From a cyanobacterium endosymbiont of Epithemia clementina EcSB (GTDB taxonomy: Bacteria > Cyanobacteriota > Cyanobacteriia > Cyanobacteriales > Microcystaceae): a stretch of 64,000 nucleotides of DNA. Below the pieces are notes generated by a model, which saw only the letters and a program-made list of their open reading frames with translations, did not search any database and was not told the origin of the DNA. The stretch covers positions 923,110 to 987,109 of the forward strand of contig NZ_CP123991.1 of assembly GCF_029919255.1 (NCBI RefSeq), in the 5' to 3' direction. The translations under genes and the position numbers were made by a program. Of the stretch, positions 48,828 through 58,584 are shown in pieces; the first letter of the stretch is position 1, and the number at the start of each line of letters is the position of its first letter.

Positions 48828-50315
48828 ATGCTGCTAACTGATGTCCTCTTGCTCGATTATAAACGCTGTCAACGGCGTGCCTTTCTGAATGTCTATGGTG
48901 ATTCCCTCGAAAAAAATGCTGAACGAGACTTTTTGCTAAAGTTACGTCGGGAAAATCAACTTCATATTACCTCAACCCTGGAAACATTTTATCCCTATTA
49001 TCAAAGGCCTCAATATAACTTGAGGAATTGGAAAGATAAGGCAAAAGCCACGGAAGCTTTAATGAAACAAGGGATGAGCTGTATTTATAATGGAACGCTG
49101 TTTGAGTCTCACGAATTTAGGGAGCAGTATCACCTTCACTCGACTATAAAACTGTTTCCGGATCATCATGAGTTTAATTGCCTGGGAAAACCCACGTTGT
49201 TAGTCAAACACCCTGGACAGTCAAAATTTGGGGATTGGTTCTATTCTCCTGTAAGTATTTATTTAGGCCGTCGTCCCAAACCTGAATATAAAATTGTTGC
49301 CACGTTTTATTCTTATCTTTTAGGCAATCTTCAAGAAACTCTTCCTCCAACGCCGACGTTGATTTTACGCCAACATAACCATTATGAAGTAGATCTGAGC
49401 CAATGGTTGCCAAGACTTCAGATAACGGCTACAGACTGTTTGGAAATGCTCACCCAATCTCAAGAGCCAGAAGTGTTTATTTCTCGTCAACGGTGTAATC
49501 TATGCCATTGGTATAACCATTGTTATGCAATTGCCCAATCTCAACAACATTTATCGTTAGTTCCAGGGGTAACACCGAGTCGTTATCAGTCTTTGTTGGA
49601 CATAGGGGTGGGGACAGTTAAATCTTTGGCTGATACTTGTCCTGTAAATATGAGAAAAGTCATGGATTCTGATTTGGCTAATCAACTCCAACAACAAGCC
49701 CAAGCAATAGTAGACAATCGGGCGATACGAAAATCCCAATTTCAAAGCGATATTCATGGATTAATTCCTACCCGGGAATTCGAGTTGTATTTCGACATTG
49801 AAGCTGAACCAGAGCTAAACTTAGATTATTTATTGGGGGTATTATTGGTAGAACACTCAACCCAAACAGAGACATTTTATCCCTTGTTAGCAGAAAGTCC
49901 TGAAGACGAGCAACAAATTTGGCAACAGTTTCTTGACTTAGTTAACAAATATCAAGATGCTCCTATTTTTCACTTTTCTGAGTATGAGGTAGAAACCATG
50001 AAACGGCTGGCTAAATTGTACCAAACTCCTCAATGGCAACTCGAACGTTTATTATCCCGTTTTGTTGATCTTCATCACCGTGTTATTACCTCTGTAATCT
50101 TACCTGTGGAAAGTTATTCTCTAAAATCTTTGGCCAACTGGATTGGATTTCATTGGCGTGACCCTGGTATTAGCGGAGATCAATGCGTTTACTGGTATGA
50201 TCAATGGTTAAAAACAGAAGATCGCACTTTATTATCCTCTATTTTGCGTTATAACGAGGATGATTGTCGTGCGACTCTTTATCTCAAAAATTGGTTGTTA
50301 GAATTTCTCGGTTAA
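48828..50315 (+). CDS. TM0106 family RecB-like nuclease with C-terminal DEDD exonuclease-like domain
   Basis: A 495-residue two-domain protein. The N-terminal part (about 1-235) is a RecB/Cas4-like PD-(D/E)XK nuclease flanked by Cys14 and a CNLCHWYNHC cluster (Cys223, Cys226, Cys232). That is the one-plus-three cysteine pattern of Fe-S nucleases such as Cas4 and AddB. A helix-hairpin-helix-like stretch (LVPGVTPSRYQSLLDIGVGT) follows. Then comes an RNase H-like exonuclease domain with YFDIEAEPELNLDYLLGVLL and a final RYNEDDCRATLYL. Family role is unknown; DNA or RNA processing is inferred. No cas or rec genes are adjacent. Confidence 0.83.
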   Translation: MLLTDVLLLDYKRCQRRAFLNVYGDSLEKNAERDFLLKLRRENQLHITSTLETFYPYYQRPQYNLRNWKDKAKATEALMKQGMSCIYNGTLFESHEFREQYHLHSTIKLFPDHHEFNCLGKPTLLVKHPGQSKFGDWFYSPVSIYLGRRPKPEYKIVATFYSYLLGNLQETLPPTPTLILRQHNHYEVDLSQWLPRLQITATDCLEMLTQSQEPEVFISRQRCNLCHWYNHCYAIAQSQQHLSLVPGVTPSRYQSLLDIGVGTVKSLADTCPVNMRKVMDSDLANQLQQQAQAIVDNRAIRKSQFQSDIHGLIPTREFELYFDIEAEPELNLDYLLGVLLVEHSTQTETFYPLLAESPEDEQQIWQQFLDLVNKYQDAPIFHFSEYEVETMKRLAKLYQTPQWQLERLLSRFVDLHHRVITSVILPVESYSLKSLANWIGFHWRDPGISGDQCVYWYDQWLKTEDRTLLSSILRYNEDDCRATLYLKNWLLEFLG

Positions 50316-50543
50316 AGATTTTCGAAGAACTGATGTAAAAAGACTCTAAACTTCTTTGATCTAGCTCAATAATTATTTATGAACAAGACCAATTTCTGAT
50401 GAGCAATGCCTTTATTTTTAAAGTTATGTAAATATTTTTTACAATTTCTCAGTTTGGTTATCTAGATTACCAGTTTTTTGAGAACGTCAATGTTATCCTC
50501 AAATAAGGACAGGCGTTAAGATAATGAGGCCCATATAATTTAT

Positions 50544-50573
50544 AATTTACCCTCTAACAATTTACCCTCTAAC
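50544..50573. repeat. Perfect tandem duplication of 15 bp
   Basis: AATTTACCCTCTAAC occurs twice back to back (50544-50558 and 50559-50573), about 40 bases before the small membrane protein gene. It looks like a recent slippage duplication in the leader. Confidence 0.9.
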
Positions 50574-50610
50574 GCTTTTGTTAACCCCAGTGATCAGAAG
50601 GTGATGTGTT

Positions 50611-50847
50611 ATGTTGCTCCCAGTTTTTCCTCTCTTATTTTTTGTAACCTCCATCGGGAGTATTTTGTGGTATCAACGGACAGATAATGATATTTTTGGA
50701 GTTTTAGCCGCTGCGAGTGCCTTGACTTGTCTAATTTGGGGATTAATCATTGCCCATTGGTCAATCCATTTGGTGAGTTTAATTATGTTGCTAAGATTTG
50801 GAGCGCCGGTTTTCAATGCTATTCAAGTTAAAGTTAGCGATAAATAA
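50611..50847 (+). CDS. Small two-helix membrane protein, unknown function
   Basis: A 78-residue hydrophobic protein with three closely spaced apolar stretches (about 2-20, 28-45 and 50-64): LLPVFPLLFFVTSIGSILWY, FGVLAAASALTCLIWGLIIA and LVSLIMLLRFG. A short polar tail follows. AAGGTGATG precedes the start at a plausible ribosome-binding distance. It ends 26 bases before a strong hairpin. I remember similar small proteins in cyanobacteria but know no function. It is convergent with the small lipoprotein gene. Confidence 0.65.
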   Translation: MLLPVFPLLFFVTSIGSILWYQRTDNDIFGVLAAASALTCLIWGLIIAHWSIHLVSLIMLLRFGAPVFNAIQVKVSDK

Positions 50848-50872
50848 GTTTAGGATCACCAGGGAAAAGTAA

Positions 50873-50933
50873 AAAGCTGTTGGAATTCAGACTTTTTATG
50901 TCTCATCAATCCAACAGCTTTGGTCTAAAAAAA
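50873..50933. terminator. Bidirectional terminator hairpin
   Basis: AAAGCTGTTGGA (50873-50884) is the exact reverse complement of 50910-50921, with a 25-base loop. An A-run follows on the plus strand (T-run for minus-strand transcripts) and a short T-run lies inside. It stands between the ends of the membrane-protein gene (+) and the lipoprotein gene (-), so it probably serves both. Confidence 0.75.
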
Positions 50934-50937
50934 CAAA

Positions 50938-51102
50938 TTAGTCTTCGCCACCTTCGGCGTCTTCAGCACCAGGAGTAATTTCTTCAGTAGTCGGTTGGGT
51001 GCTGTCTTGAACTTTTCCATCTTCTTCGGAAGGAGTAGAACAAGCTCCAATGATGGTGGCTAGACTAAGGGCGAAAAATAACTGCATTGTTTTCGAAGGC
51101 AT
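50938..51102 (-). CDS. Small acidic lipoprotein, 54 residues
   Basis: The gene starts at ATG 51102, preceded by AGGAG about 8 bases upstream (revealed by CTCCT at 51110-51114 on the plus strand). It encodes MPSKTMQLFFALSLATIIG, then the lipobox Ile-Gly-Ala-Cys with Cys21, followed by STPSEEDGKVQDSTQPTTEE and an acidic tail ending GGED. The signal peptide, lipobox, ribosome-binding site and shared terminator together make this a real gene despite its size. The mature, lipid-anchored part is only 34 residues, disordered and rich in Glu, Asp, Thr and Ser. Function is unknown. Confidence 0.85.
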   Translation of the reverse strand: MPSKTMQLFFALSLATIIGACSTPSEEDGKVQDSTQPTTEEITPGAEDAEGGED

Positions 51103-51948
51103 AGGTATTCTCCTAAAAGAATCTTCTAAAGCTCCTATTGTAGATATAAATACTTATTTTTTTCAATAACAGAGATTGACAGAATATAATACACAGTTCC
51201 AATGACCCCTGTTGACAGATGATGATTTTGACTATTGACTCAGGTTCTAACATCCGAAGAATTAAATGATCTAATTAAGAAGATATATAAAGTAAATTTC
51301 GTTGATAAAATGAAAACCGTAGTATAGCCAATAAAATCAGTCTAAATATTATTTAGACTCATAAAACCAACTATTAAAGTTAAAAAATATAAAATATGCT
51401 CAAAAATTATCTAGAACATACTTTTTTAAAAAAATAGCAGTTTATCCTAAGTAAATTTCTTCATTCTCCTTTAGTCGCTACGAAAAAGAAATGTCCTATG
51501 GAAGCCATACGGATAATGTTTTGACGGAGGGTCAGTGATTTTTACGTGGGGAAACTGCCTATAAATTTAAAGCAGGTTCAATGCTAACATGTCCGTTTTT
51601 TTTTACATTATGTTAACTTTTTGACTTAAGGAGTTTGATTAATGGTGATAGGATAGATTGAGATTTTAGTGAGAAAGTTAGCTCAACAGAAAATTTTGTT
51701 TAATTTAGATCAAGATTTATCGTTTAATTTTTGCTAAATACAGTAATTTTATAAAATTTAATTTTCTATTAAAAACTTGTATAAATTTGTTATGTCGATG
51801 AGGAAATTAATATTTAATAAGTATTAATCATGAAGATAATTAATACTTAAAGTTCTTCCAAACTAGCTATTACAAAAACACAATAAACAAATTTTGAAAG
51901 TATTGCTTTGCAAACTTTCTACAATTCCCTACAATTTCTCCTCTCTAA
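51103..51948. other. Intergenic region with a possible structured RNA or relic
   Basis: No gene was found in 846 bases. Most is AT-rich. The stretch 51478-51606 stands out as less AT-rich, with a small hairpin TCCTATGG/CCATACGGA near 51496-51514, and it ends in a run of nine or ten T (about 51598-51606). It could be a short non-coding RNA with its terminator or the remains of a gene; see the findings. Confidence 0.4.
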
Positions 51949-52617
51949 TTAAAGGATAACTTGGCTCAGAATATATTGCAGACGATCATAATCGTCTTTC
52001 AGTAAAAAACTCAAATTTCGTCCGACCTTAACTAACCAATCCCGCTCAGCTTTTCGTAATAAATAAATCTCTCGTATTGTAGCAGCAATTAAGGCTTCAG
52101 GTGGAGCATCTTTAACTTCTAGGAGAATGCGTAAAAAGTCTATGTTGTCACTAAAGTGAATAATTTCCGCCGGTTTACATACATAGACCCCCTGATGAAT
52201 TTGGGGTGGACGAGGGGGTAAATATTGGTAAACTTTTCCAGAAGTTTTTCCATTACTATTGACTTCATGATCAGGAGTTTCAAAACCAACAATGGTGGTA
52301 CGAAACTCAGTTTTTAGCATTGCAAAAATTTGGGGTTGCTGCTCGCGTAAATCTGTCAAAGATAATCCTAATGCTCGCGCTCTATGCACTGAGTCAATGG
52401 GTGAAGTGGTAGCGTAAGTGACAATCCCCAAAATTTTATTCCCTGATTCTTCATCTAAGGATTTAACCCAACTGCCAAAAGCAGGCATCACCGGAAAGTT
52501 TAGTTCTTCAGGTTCGAGACATTGAGCTAAAAATTGAGTGGTTGATGTCTCAATTACTTCAGCAATGTGACCCGGTTGACGGTCATCTGTTGCAAATCGG
52601 AGTAAGGGAATACGCAT
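51949..52617 (-). CDS. HAS-barrel domain-containing protein
   Basis: A 222-residue protein. The first 100 residues form the HAS-barrel (the beta-barrel of HerA/ATP-synthase-like proteins): IPLLRFATDDRQPGHIAEVI, FGSWVKSLDEESGNKILGIV and YATTSPIDSVHRARAL. The second half is helical, with KAERDWLVKVGRNLSFLLKD and a short C-terminal helix. There is no P-loop, so it is a stand-alone barrel of unknown role. It lies 89 bases downstream of ndhS on the same strand, and this pairing suggests a common transcript. Confidence 0.78.
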   Translation of the reverse strand: MRIPLLRFATDDRQPGHIAEVIETSTTQFLAQCLEPEELNFPVMPAFGSWVKSLDEESGNKILGIVTYATTSPIDSVHRARALGLSLTDLREQQPQIFAMLKTEFRTTIVGFETPDHEVNSNGKTSGKVYQYLPPRPPQIHQGVYVCKPAEIIHFSDNIDFLRILLEVKDAPPEALIAATIREIYLLRKAERDWLVKVGRNLSFLLKDDYDRLQYILSQVIL

Positions 52618-52706
52618 AAGCTATTCATTATCTAAATTATTAAGATAAGTGTCTGAGCTCCATTTAAACAATCTTAAAGGAGCTCACTATAAACGGACAA
52701 TGAATG

Positions 52707-52904
52707 CTACTTCTTCTTTGTAGTGGCTGTGGGATCAAATGCTTCTAATTCCGACAGTTGGAAGGTGACGAGTTTATCCCAGTTACCTCCTTCAAATAAA
52801 ATAGCAGCTTTTCCATCGCTCACCCGCTGTACAAGTCCTTCAAAACAGTAGTAAGTATCATAAGGATTAGTAACACGCACGGTTGCACCAGGTAAAATTA
52901 TCAT
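52707..52904 (-). CDS. ndhS: NAD(P)H dehydrogenase (NDH-1) subunit S
   Basis: A 65-residue NdhS, the SH3-like subunit that helps ferredoxin dock on the cytoplasmic side of cyanobacterial and chloroplast NDH-1. The sequence [20 protein letters not shown], then [20 protein letters not shown] and [12 protein letters not shown], is unmistakable for the family. It is complete. The HAS-barrel gene follows it. The upstream 300 bases carry repeated GTTTAGTTAG motifs that may be control sites. Confidence 0.95.
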   Translation of the reverse strand: MIILPGATVRVTNPYDTYYCFEGLVQRVSDGKAAILFEGGNWDKLVTFQLSELEAFDPTATTKKK

Positions 52905-55132
52905 GATTTTTGTTTCGTTAGTAACGCTTCTCTGTATTAGCTTAACACCAAAGATATCTAGTTCATAGGATAAACAACAGTTGATTATAAAACATAGTTA
53001 CCTATTATTTATTTTGTTTAGTTAGTGTTTAAAATCCATTATTATAGTTACAAAAAAATATTAGTTAACTAAACACTACTTATTGTAGTATCAGTTAACT
53101 AATACAACTTTTGATTAGCTTAATTAGTAAAATTTATTTACCCATTAACCAGAACTATCGATGTATTTTGTCTTAAAAAATATTTTGTTTAGTTAGGTTT
53201 AAATTTATTTTTTAAATCTCTGTTAATAAGTCAGTAATTGTCTAGGTTACACAATAGATTTTAGTTTTTTTGGTGATAACTAGCTTGTCAAAGTTATGTA
53301 ACCTTTGCGGGAAAGAAAAATTATTTCCATTAATCTGCTAACTATCCTGAGCTTCTACAATTTTAGGATTCAATACAGGATAATTATCTGTTAGATTGTT
53401 TTTGACACTAACTTTGGTTAATTCTATTCTGATGGAATAGAGTCCATTTTATGGCATAAATTATGATATATCTGATATATTTTTTTATATGAACGATAAT
53501 AACGCAGGCAAGTACTTTTTTTGAAAACTATTTATATAGCAAAAATAAATAACAAAAAGTATAATACTAAGATCGTTAAAAAATATTTAGTTGATACTAT
53601 AAGCAGTTTTTATGTTTCTCGCATAGAGACAAAATTGTACATTTATTGTGTTGGTAATTATATTATTATATTTGAATAAGATTTAAATATAATAAGCAAA
53701 AAATAGAAGAATATAAATTATTTAATAGTTATTTGTGGCAACATCTGTTCTATTTGTTTCGTGTAAAATACGGTAAATAAAATTTTATACACAAATATTT
53801 TAATAAGTTGTACTATAATCGTTCAGCAATAAATGATCTAAATTTGAATAGAAAAAAGTCATTGTAATTCCTTCTATAAATTTAATTACATGAGGTTAAT
53901 TTTTTTGTTGAGATAGCATATTTTTTCATTAAAAGAAGCCAATATCTATGCTTTTAAAAAAATAGACTTATTAGAAGTAAAATATTATCTATTTATTTGT
54001 AATAATATTGGTTATTAAACTTAAAATTTATGTATTAATAACTATTAATACATAAATTACTTTTGTAATCTAATTACAATTTTTTTTGTTAGATTCTTAA
54101 TTTTCTTAATAAAGACTAATTTTTTAGTAGGTTCCTAATTCTGATTTAACTGATTAATCATAGAAAATTAGTAAAAATTATTTTTTATTTTTTTATAGAT
54201 CAATGATTATAACTCAATCACTCTCTATTATAAAATCTAAAATAATTAGCTATTTTATTAGTTTAATAAATTAAATAGTTTTGACTAGATTTTAAAAAAT
54301 GCGAATGCACTTAATTATTAGATTTATTCTATAAATGCCTATGATCAATATTAACAATATTACTAAATATAAGTTATTTAAAAGTGTATTTACTATTTTA
54401 TATACCTCTTAAAAAAGAAATTATTAACTGATAAAAATTAAATGTTATAAACAAACCTGACAAATAAAGTAAACTAATCTTTGTTTAATTTTTGTAATGT
54501 TTATTAATTAGATTTCTTCATGATGACCGCAGCTGATAAGATTATTTGTGTAAATTTACATTACCTCTAAATCTATTTAAAGACAACTTAAACATTATCT
54601 TCTTGCTTATTTTCTAAGGAATGCAAAATAATTTAAGATTAGCAAATGAATCAATAAAAGTATATTTTTGCCGATGGAATGTTAAATAATGGGATTTAAT
54701 AGCTTAAACAATTTAAATCTCTTTATTTTAGAAGGGTGGCTAAAAATAGAAAAAATTTAAAATTAAGATAGGTAATCAATAAATAAAATAAAATAAAAGC
54801 TAAATTGTTATTTTACCGACGACTTTTAATTATAGAGTTATCTTAATACTTTGTCTATATTTAAATTCTATATTTTGCCTTTTTTATTGAAGTGTTAAAG
54901 TGATTTAAGTAATAATTAGGCTGATTTTCTTATTTTTTGGTTAATATCTTTAGCCTTAAAATATACTATATCCTCTTCGATTAATGTATATTTCATCATT
55001 GTTCATGTAAATAACCAACATCCTATCAAAATTCTTTCATCCATATAGACAAGGTGACATGATAGGTAAATCATGCTACATTCCTCAAAATGCCACAATC
55101 ATGATCACGACAGACTCCTATTGGTAACTTCT
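52905..55132. other. Very AT-rich region of 2.2 kb without an intact gene
   Basis: The segment nearest ndhS contains repeated motifs (see the next entry). On the minus strand at about 53275-53450 a protein-like frame reads IELTKVSVKNNLTDNYPVLN, then PKIVEAQDS, a TAG, and a further QINGNNFSFPQRLHNFDKLV: an unidentified relic. From 53500 to 55000 the sequence is low-complexity AT with stops throughout and shows nothing I can support. The alaS promoter must lie near the end; the frame of alaS extends upstream to 55073, but I treat that as leader. Confidence 0.45.
53010..53196. repeat. Cluster of direct and inverted GTTTAGTTAG motifs upstream of ndhS
   Basis: TATTTTGTTTAGTTAG occurs at 53010-53025 and again, identical, at 53181-53196. 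Between them the inverted form TAACTAAACA occurs near 53066, and the self-palindromic AGTTAACT occurs at 53063-53070 and 53093-53100. The arrangement suggests repeated binding sites for a dimeric regulator, or an eroded repeat. Confidence 0.55.
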
Positions 55133-57781
55133 ATGGCTAGAACTTCTAAAACCCCTAAATCACTTACAGGTACTCAAATTAGAGAAAAATTTCTTAAATT
55201 CTACGAGAAAAAACAACACCAAATATTACCAAGTGCATCTTTAATCCCAGAAGATCCTACTGTACTTCTAACCATTGCAGGAATGTTACCTTTTAAACCT
55301 ATCTTCTTGGGAAAACAAAAACCTGACTATCCTCGGGCTACCACTTCCCAAAAGTGTATTCGTACTAATGATATCGAAAATGTGGGACGTACTTCGAGAC
55401 ATCATACCTTTTTTGAGATGTTAGGAAATTTCAGTTTTGGGGATTATTTTAAAGAACAAGCGATCACCTACGCTTGGGAATTATCAACTCAAGTGTTTGA
55501 ATTACCTCCAGAAAACCTTGTTGTGAGCGTTTTTGAGGACGATAACGAAGCGTTTGCAATTTGGCGTGACAAAATTGGTATCCCTCCCCGTCGTATTCAA
55601 AGAATGGGAGAAAAAGATAACTTTTGGAAAGCAGGACCCACAGGACCTTGTGGTCCTTGTTCAGAGATGTATTATGACTTTCATCCTGAATTGGGGGACA
55701 ATAATATTAATTTAGAAGATGATTCCCGTTTCATCGAGTTTTATAACTTAGTGTTCATGCAATATAACCGTGATGCAGAAGGGAATCTAACCCCGTTAAA
55801 AAATAAAAATATTGACACAGGAATGGGGTTAGAACGGATGGCTCAAATTCTGCAGAAAGTACCTAATAACTACGAAACAGATCTAATTTTTGCTATTATT
55901 GAAACGGCAGCAAAAATTGCGGGAATTAACTATAGAAAAACGGATGAAAAAACTAAAGTATCTTTGAAAGTAATTGGCGATCATGTGCGGTCTGTAGTTC
56001 AGATGATAGCTGATGGAATTACTGCTTCAAATACTGATCGCGGTTATGTATTACGTAGATTGATTCGTCGAGTGGTCCGCCATGGTCGGTTAATTGGAAT
56101 AGATGGGGAATTTATTACCAAGGTTGCTGAAACAGCGATGCAACTTTCTGAAGAAGAATATCCTAATGTTAGAAAACGAGAAACGCTAATTAAAGAAGAA
56201 TTGCAACGAGAAGAGTCTCGTTTCTTAGAAACCTTGGAGCGCGGAGAAAAACTGTTAGCAGAAATTATTGAGAATACTGATAAAAACAGTAAAATTTCAG
56301 GATTAGATGTGTTTACACTGTATGATACCTATGGTTTTCCTCTAGAATTAACCCAAGAAATTGCAGAAGAACAAGGATTGACTATTGATGTTGACGGCTT
56401 TGAAGTAGCGATGAAAAAACAGAAAGAACGCTCAAAAGCTGACTACGAAAGCATTGATTTAACCGTACAAGGTAGCTTGGATAAATTGCTTGAATATATC
56501 AATCCTACAATTTTTTTAGGCTATACAGAACCTAAAACAACGGCTAAAGTAAAAGCAATCTTGGTAAAGGGTAAACCTGTTGATAATGCAACATCAGAAA
56601 CCGATATTCAAATTGTTTTAGATCAGACTCCTTTTTATGGAGAGTCGGGAGGACAAATAGGTGATCGCGGTTATTTAACCGGGGATGATTTACTAGTTCG
56701 TATTGAAGACGTTAAGAAAGAATCGGGTATTTTTATTCATTTTGGACGAGTTGAACGAGGAACTATTGAAGTAGAAAATACTATCATCGCAACGATTGAT
56801 AACGCTTGTCGTCGTCGGGTTCAAGCACATCATACCGCTACTCATTTATTGCAAGCAGCATTGAAGAAAGTAGTTGATGATTCTATTTCTCAAGCAGGAT
56901 CATTAGTAGACTTTGAACGCTTACGTTTCGACTTTAATTGTATCCGTGGCATCAGACCAGAAGAATTACAAGAGATAGAGACTTTAATTAATAGTTGGAT
57001 TGCCGAAGCACACGATACTCAAGTATCAGTGATGGAGTTTAAAAAAGCTAGAGATAAAGGAGCAATCGCTATGTTTGGGGAGAAATATAGCACAGAAGTT
57101 CGGGTAGTAGATGTTCCAGGAGTTTCTATGGAATTATGTGGGGGAACTCATGTTAAGAATACTGTCGAGATTGGGCTATTCAAAATTATTTCTGAAAGTG
57201 GTATTTCTTCAGGAGTAAGGCGTATTGAGGCGGTGGCAGGTAATGCAGTTTTAGAATACTTAAATCTGAGGGAAATAGTGGTTAAAGAACTATGTGATCG
57301 CTTTAAAATTAAACCAGAAGAGATTAGCAATCGTATTACATCTTTGCAATCTGAATTAAAAACTACTCAGAAGACATTAGAAGTAGTAAAAAAGGAACTT
57401 GCTGTTGCTAAATCTGACCAATTATTGAGTGAAGCTGAGGCGGTTGGTTCCTTCAAAATTTTAGTTTCAGACATGGGAGATATCGATGGAAAAGCTTTAC
57501 AAACTGCGGCGGAAAGACTACAACAAAAATTAGGAGAAGCTGCGGTTATTTTAGCTTCAGTTCCCAGTGATGGAAAGATTAATTTAGTGGCTGCATTTAG
57601 TCAAAAAGTTAACAAAGAAAAGAAACTGATGGCAGGTAAGTTCATCGGTGAAATTGCTAAAATCTGCGGAGGCGGCGGCGGAGGTCGTCCTAATTTAGCG
57701 CAGGCAGGGGGAAGGGATACTAGCAAGCTAGCTGAAGCTTTATTAACTGCCAGACAGCAGTTAGTAGAGAAGTTAGAATAA
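55133..57781 (+). CDS. alaS: Alanyl-tRNA synthetase
   Basis: A complete 882-residue class II synthetase. The catalytic domain has SLIPEDPTVLLTIAGMLPFK and the glycine-rich IDTGMGLERMAQILQKV. The editing domain has HHTATHLLQAAL and CGGTH, which hold its zinc. A C-terminal domain ends in ICGGGGGGRPNLAQAGGRD. I set the start at ATG 55133 (MARTSKTPKSLTGTQIREKF). The open frame begins 20 codons earlier, but those residues (histidine-rich) do not match the family. A short hairpin follows the stop. The gene is intact. Confidence 0.95.
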   Translation: MARTSKTPKSLTGTQIREKFLKFYEKKQHQILPSASLIPEDPTVLLTIAGMLPFKPIFLGKQKPDYPRATTSQKCIRTNDIENVGRTSRHHTFFEMLGNFSFGDYFKEQAITYAWELSTQVFELPPENLVVSVFEDDNEAFAIWRDKIGIPPRRIQRMGEKDNFWKAGPTGPCGPCSEMYYDFHPELGDNNINLEDDSRFIEFYNLVFMQYNRDAEGNLTPLKNKNIDTGMGLERMAQILQKVPNNYETDLIFAIIETAAKIAGINYRKTDEKTKVSLKVIGDHVRSVVQMIADGITASNTDRGYVLRRLIRRVVRHGRLIGIDGEFITKVAETAMQLSEEEYPNVRKRETLIKEELQREESRFLETLERGEKLLAEIIENTDKNSKISGLDVFTLYDTYGFPLELTQEIAEEQGLTIDVDGFEVAMKKQKERSKADYESIDLTVQGSLDKLLEYINPTIFLGYTEPKTTAKVKAILVKGKPVDNATSETDIQIVLDQTPFYGESGGQIGDRGYLTGDDLLVRIEDVKKESGIFIHFGRVERGTIEVENTIIATIDNACRRRVQAHHTATHLLQAALKKVVDDSISQAGSLVDFERLRFDFNCIRGIRPEELQEIETLINSWIAEAHDTQVSVMEFKKARDKGAIAMFGEKYSTEVRVVDVPGVSMELCGGTHVKNTVEIGLFKIISESGISSGVRRIEAVAGNAVLEYLNLREIVVKELCDRFKIKPEEISNRITSLQSELKTTQKTLEVVKKELAVAKSDQLLSEAEAVGSFKILVSDMGDIDGKALQTAAERLQQKLGEAAVILASVPSDGKINLVAAFSQKVNKEKKLMAGKFIGEIAKICGGGGGGRPNLAQAGGRDTSKLAEALLTARQQLVEKLE

Positions 57782-57793
57782 TGATAAAAAAAG

Positions 57794-57825
57794 GTAGAAT
57801 AGAAAATTATTCTACTTCTTTTCCT
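57794..57825 (+). terminator. alaS terminator-like hairpin
   Basis: GTAGAATA (57794-57801) pairs with TATTCTAC (57808-57815), extended by a G-T and an A-T pair, and is followed by TTCTTTTCCTTT. It begins 13 bases after the alaS stop. A short Rho-independent terminator is likely. Confidence 0.6.
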
Positions 57826-58133
57826 TTAACCAGAAGGACTTGCCTCGGGAAAAGCACTGATGCAAGTTGTTGTCTTAGATAAAGCAAAAAATTTTAAGAT
57901 TTAAAACACATAAATAAATTTCGCAAATCAATACTATTCAAGTAATTAAAGCATTGGCGATACTAGTGTTTATAAATTAGAGAATAGGTTTTTATCAATT
58001 CAATAAATTAAGTAAGTGGCGTCTTTCCGGTGTAAGTTCTCGTTACTGTTTAAGTAGTTATTCTTATTTACTAATGACCATCTCATTATCAAATGACACT
58101 TTTATCTTAACCTGAGATAAGTAATCAGCCTAT

Positions 58134-58165
58134 GACTAACCTACATTGAATAATGTAGGTTAGTC
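58134..58165. repeat. Perfect 14-bp hairpin
   Basis: GACTAACCTACATT (58134-58147) and its exact reverse complement at 58152-58165 enclose the tetraloop GAAT. This is a stable stem with mixed bases, likely a terminator of a lost gene or a small palindromic repeat. No T tract follows. Confidence 0.8.
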
Positions 58166-58335
58166 TGTAGTTGTGATAATTAGAGAACTTTTCGAAGTTT
58201 TGCTAAGTCTGCTCGATGTAAATTCTTTTTTGGATAATCATTCTCTTAGTTTTAGAAAACTCTGTTCTTTTGGACTAAAAAAACAAATTAGTAATCAATA
58301 ACTTCTAAAACTATTATTTTGACTGTATCTACAAC

Positions 58336-58373
58336 TATAAAAACTTGATTTCGATAAAAATTAAGTTTTTATA
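58336..58373. repeat. 16-bp hairpin with T-rich arm
   Basis: TATAAAAACTTGATTT (58336-58351) pairs with 58358-58373 at 15 of 16 positions plus a G-T pair, with loop CGATAA. The 3' arm is T-rich, so it resembles an intrinsic terminator on either strand. Confidence 0.65.
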
Positions 58374-58584
58374 ATCTTGTAAATCTTGCCAAGCAATACT
58401 TTTAGTTCTTCTATCATGATTTTGTTACAGCTAGGCTAGAAAAGCCACAATACCTACAATCTCTTAAGAAGAGAAATAACACAAATTTTACTTTTAGTAT
58501 TGATTATATTTGGGCATTTACTGGCTTATAAATACCCCTATAATTCAGGATTTACCTTTGATGAATAATTGCCTTACTTCACTT

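Larger units (their letters stand above)
57826..58584. other. Gap after alaS with two strong hairpins
   Basis: No gene was recognised. Two stem-loops stand out, listed separately (58134-58165 and 58336-58373). A 22-base stretch at 58271-58292 repeats 50921-50942 with one mismatch. The rest is AT-rich and uninformative. Confidence 0.45.

Noticed and set aside
55073-55132. Histidine-rich N-terminal extension of alaS
   Set aside because: The family starts near the later ATG. The extra 20 codons lack similarity and are probably untranslated leader.
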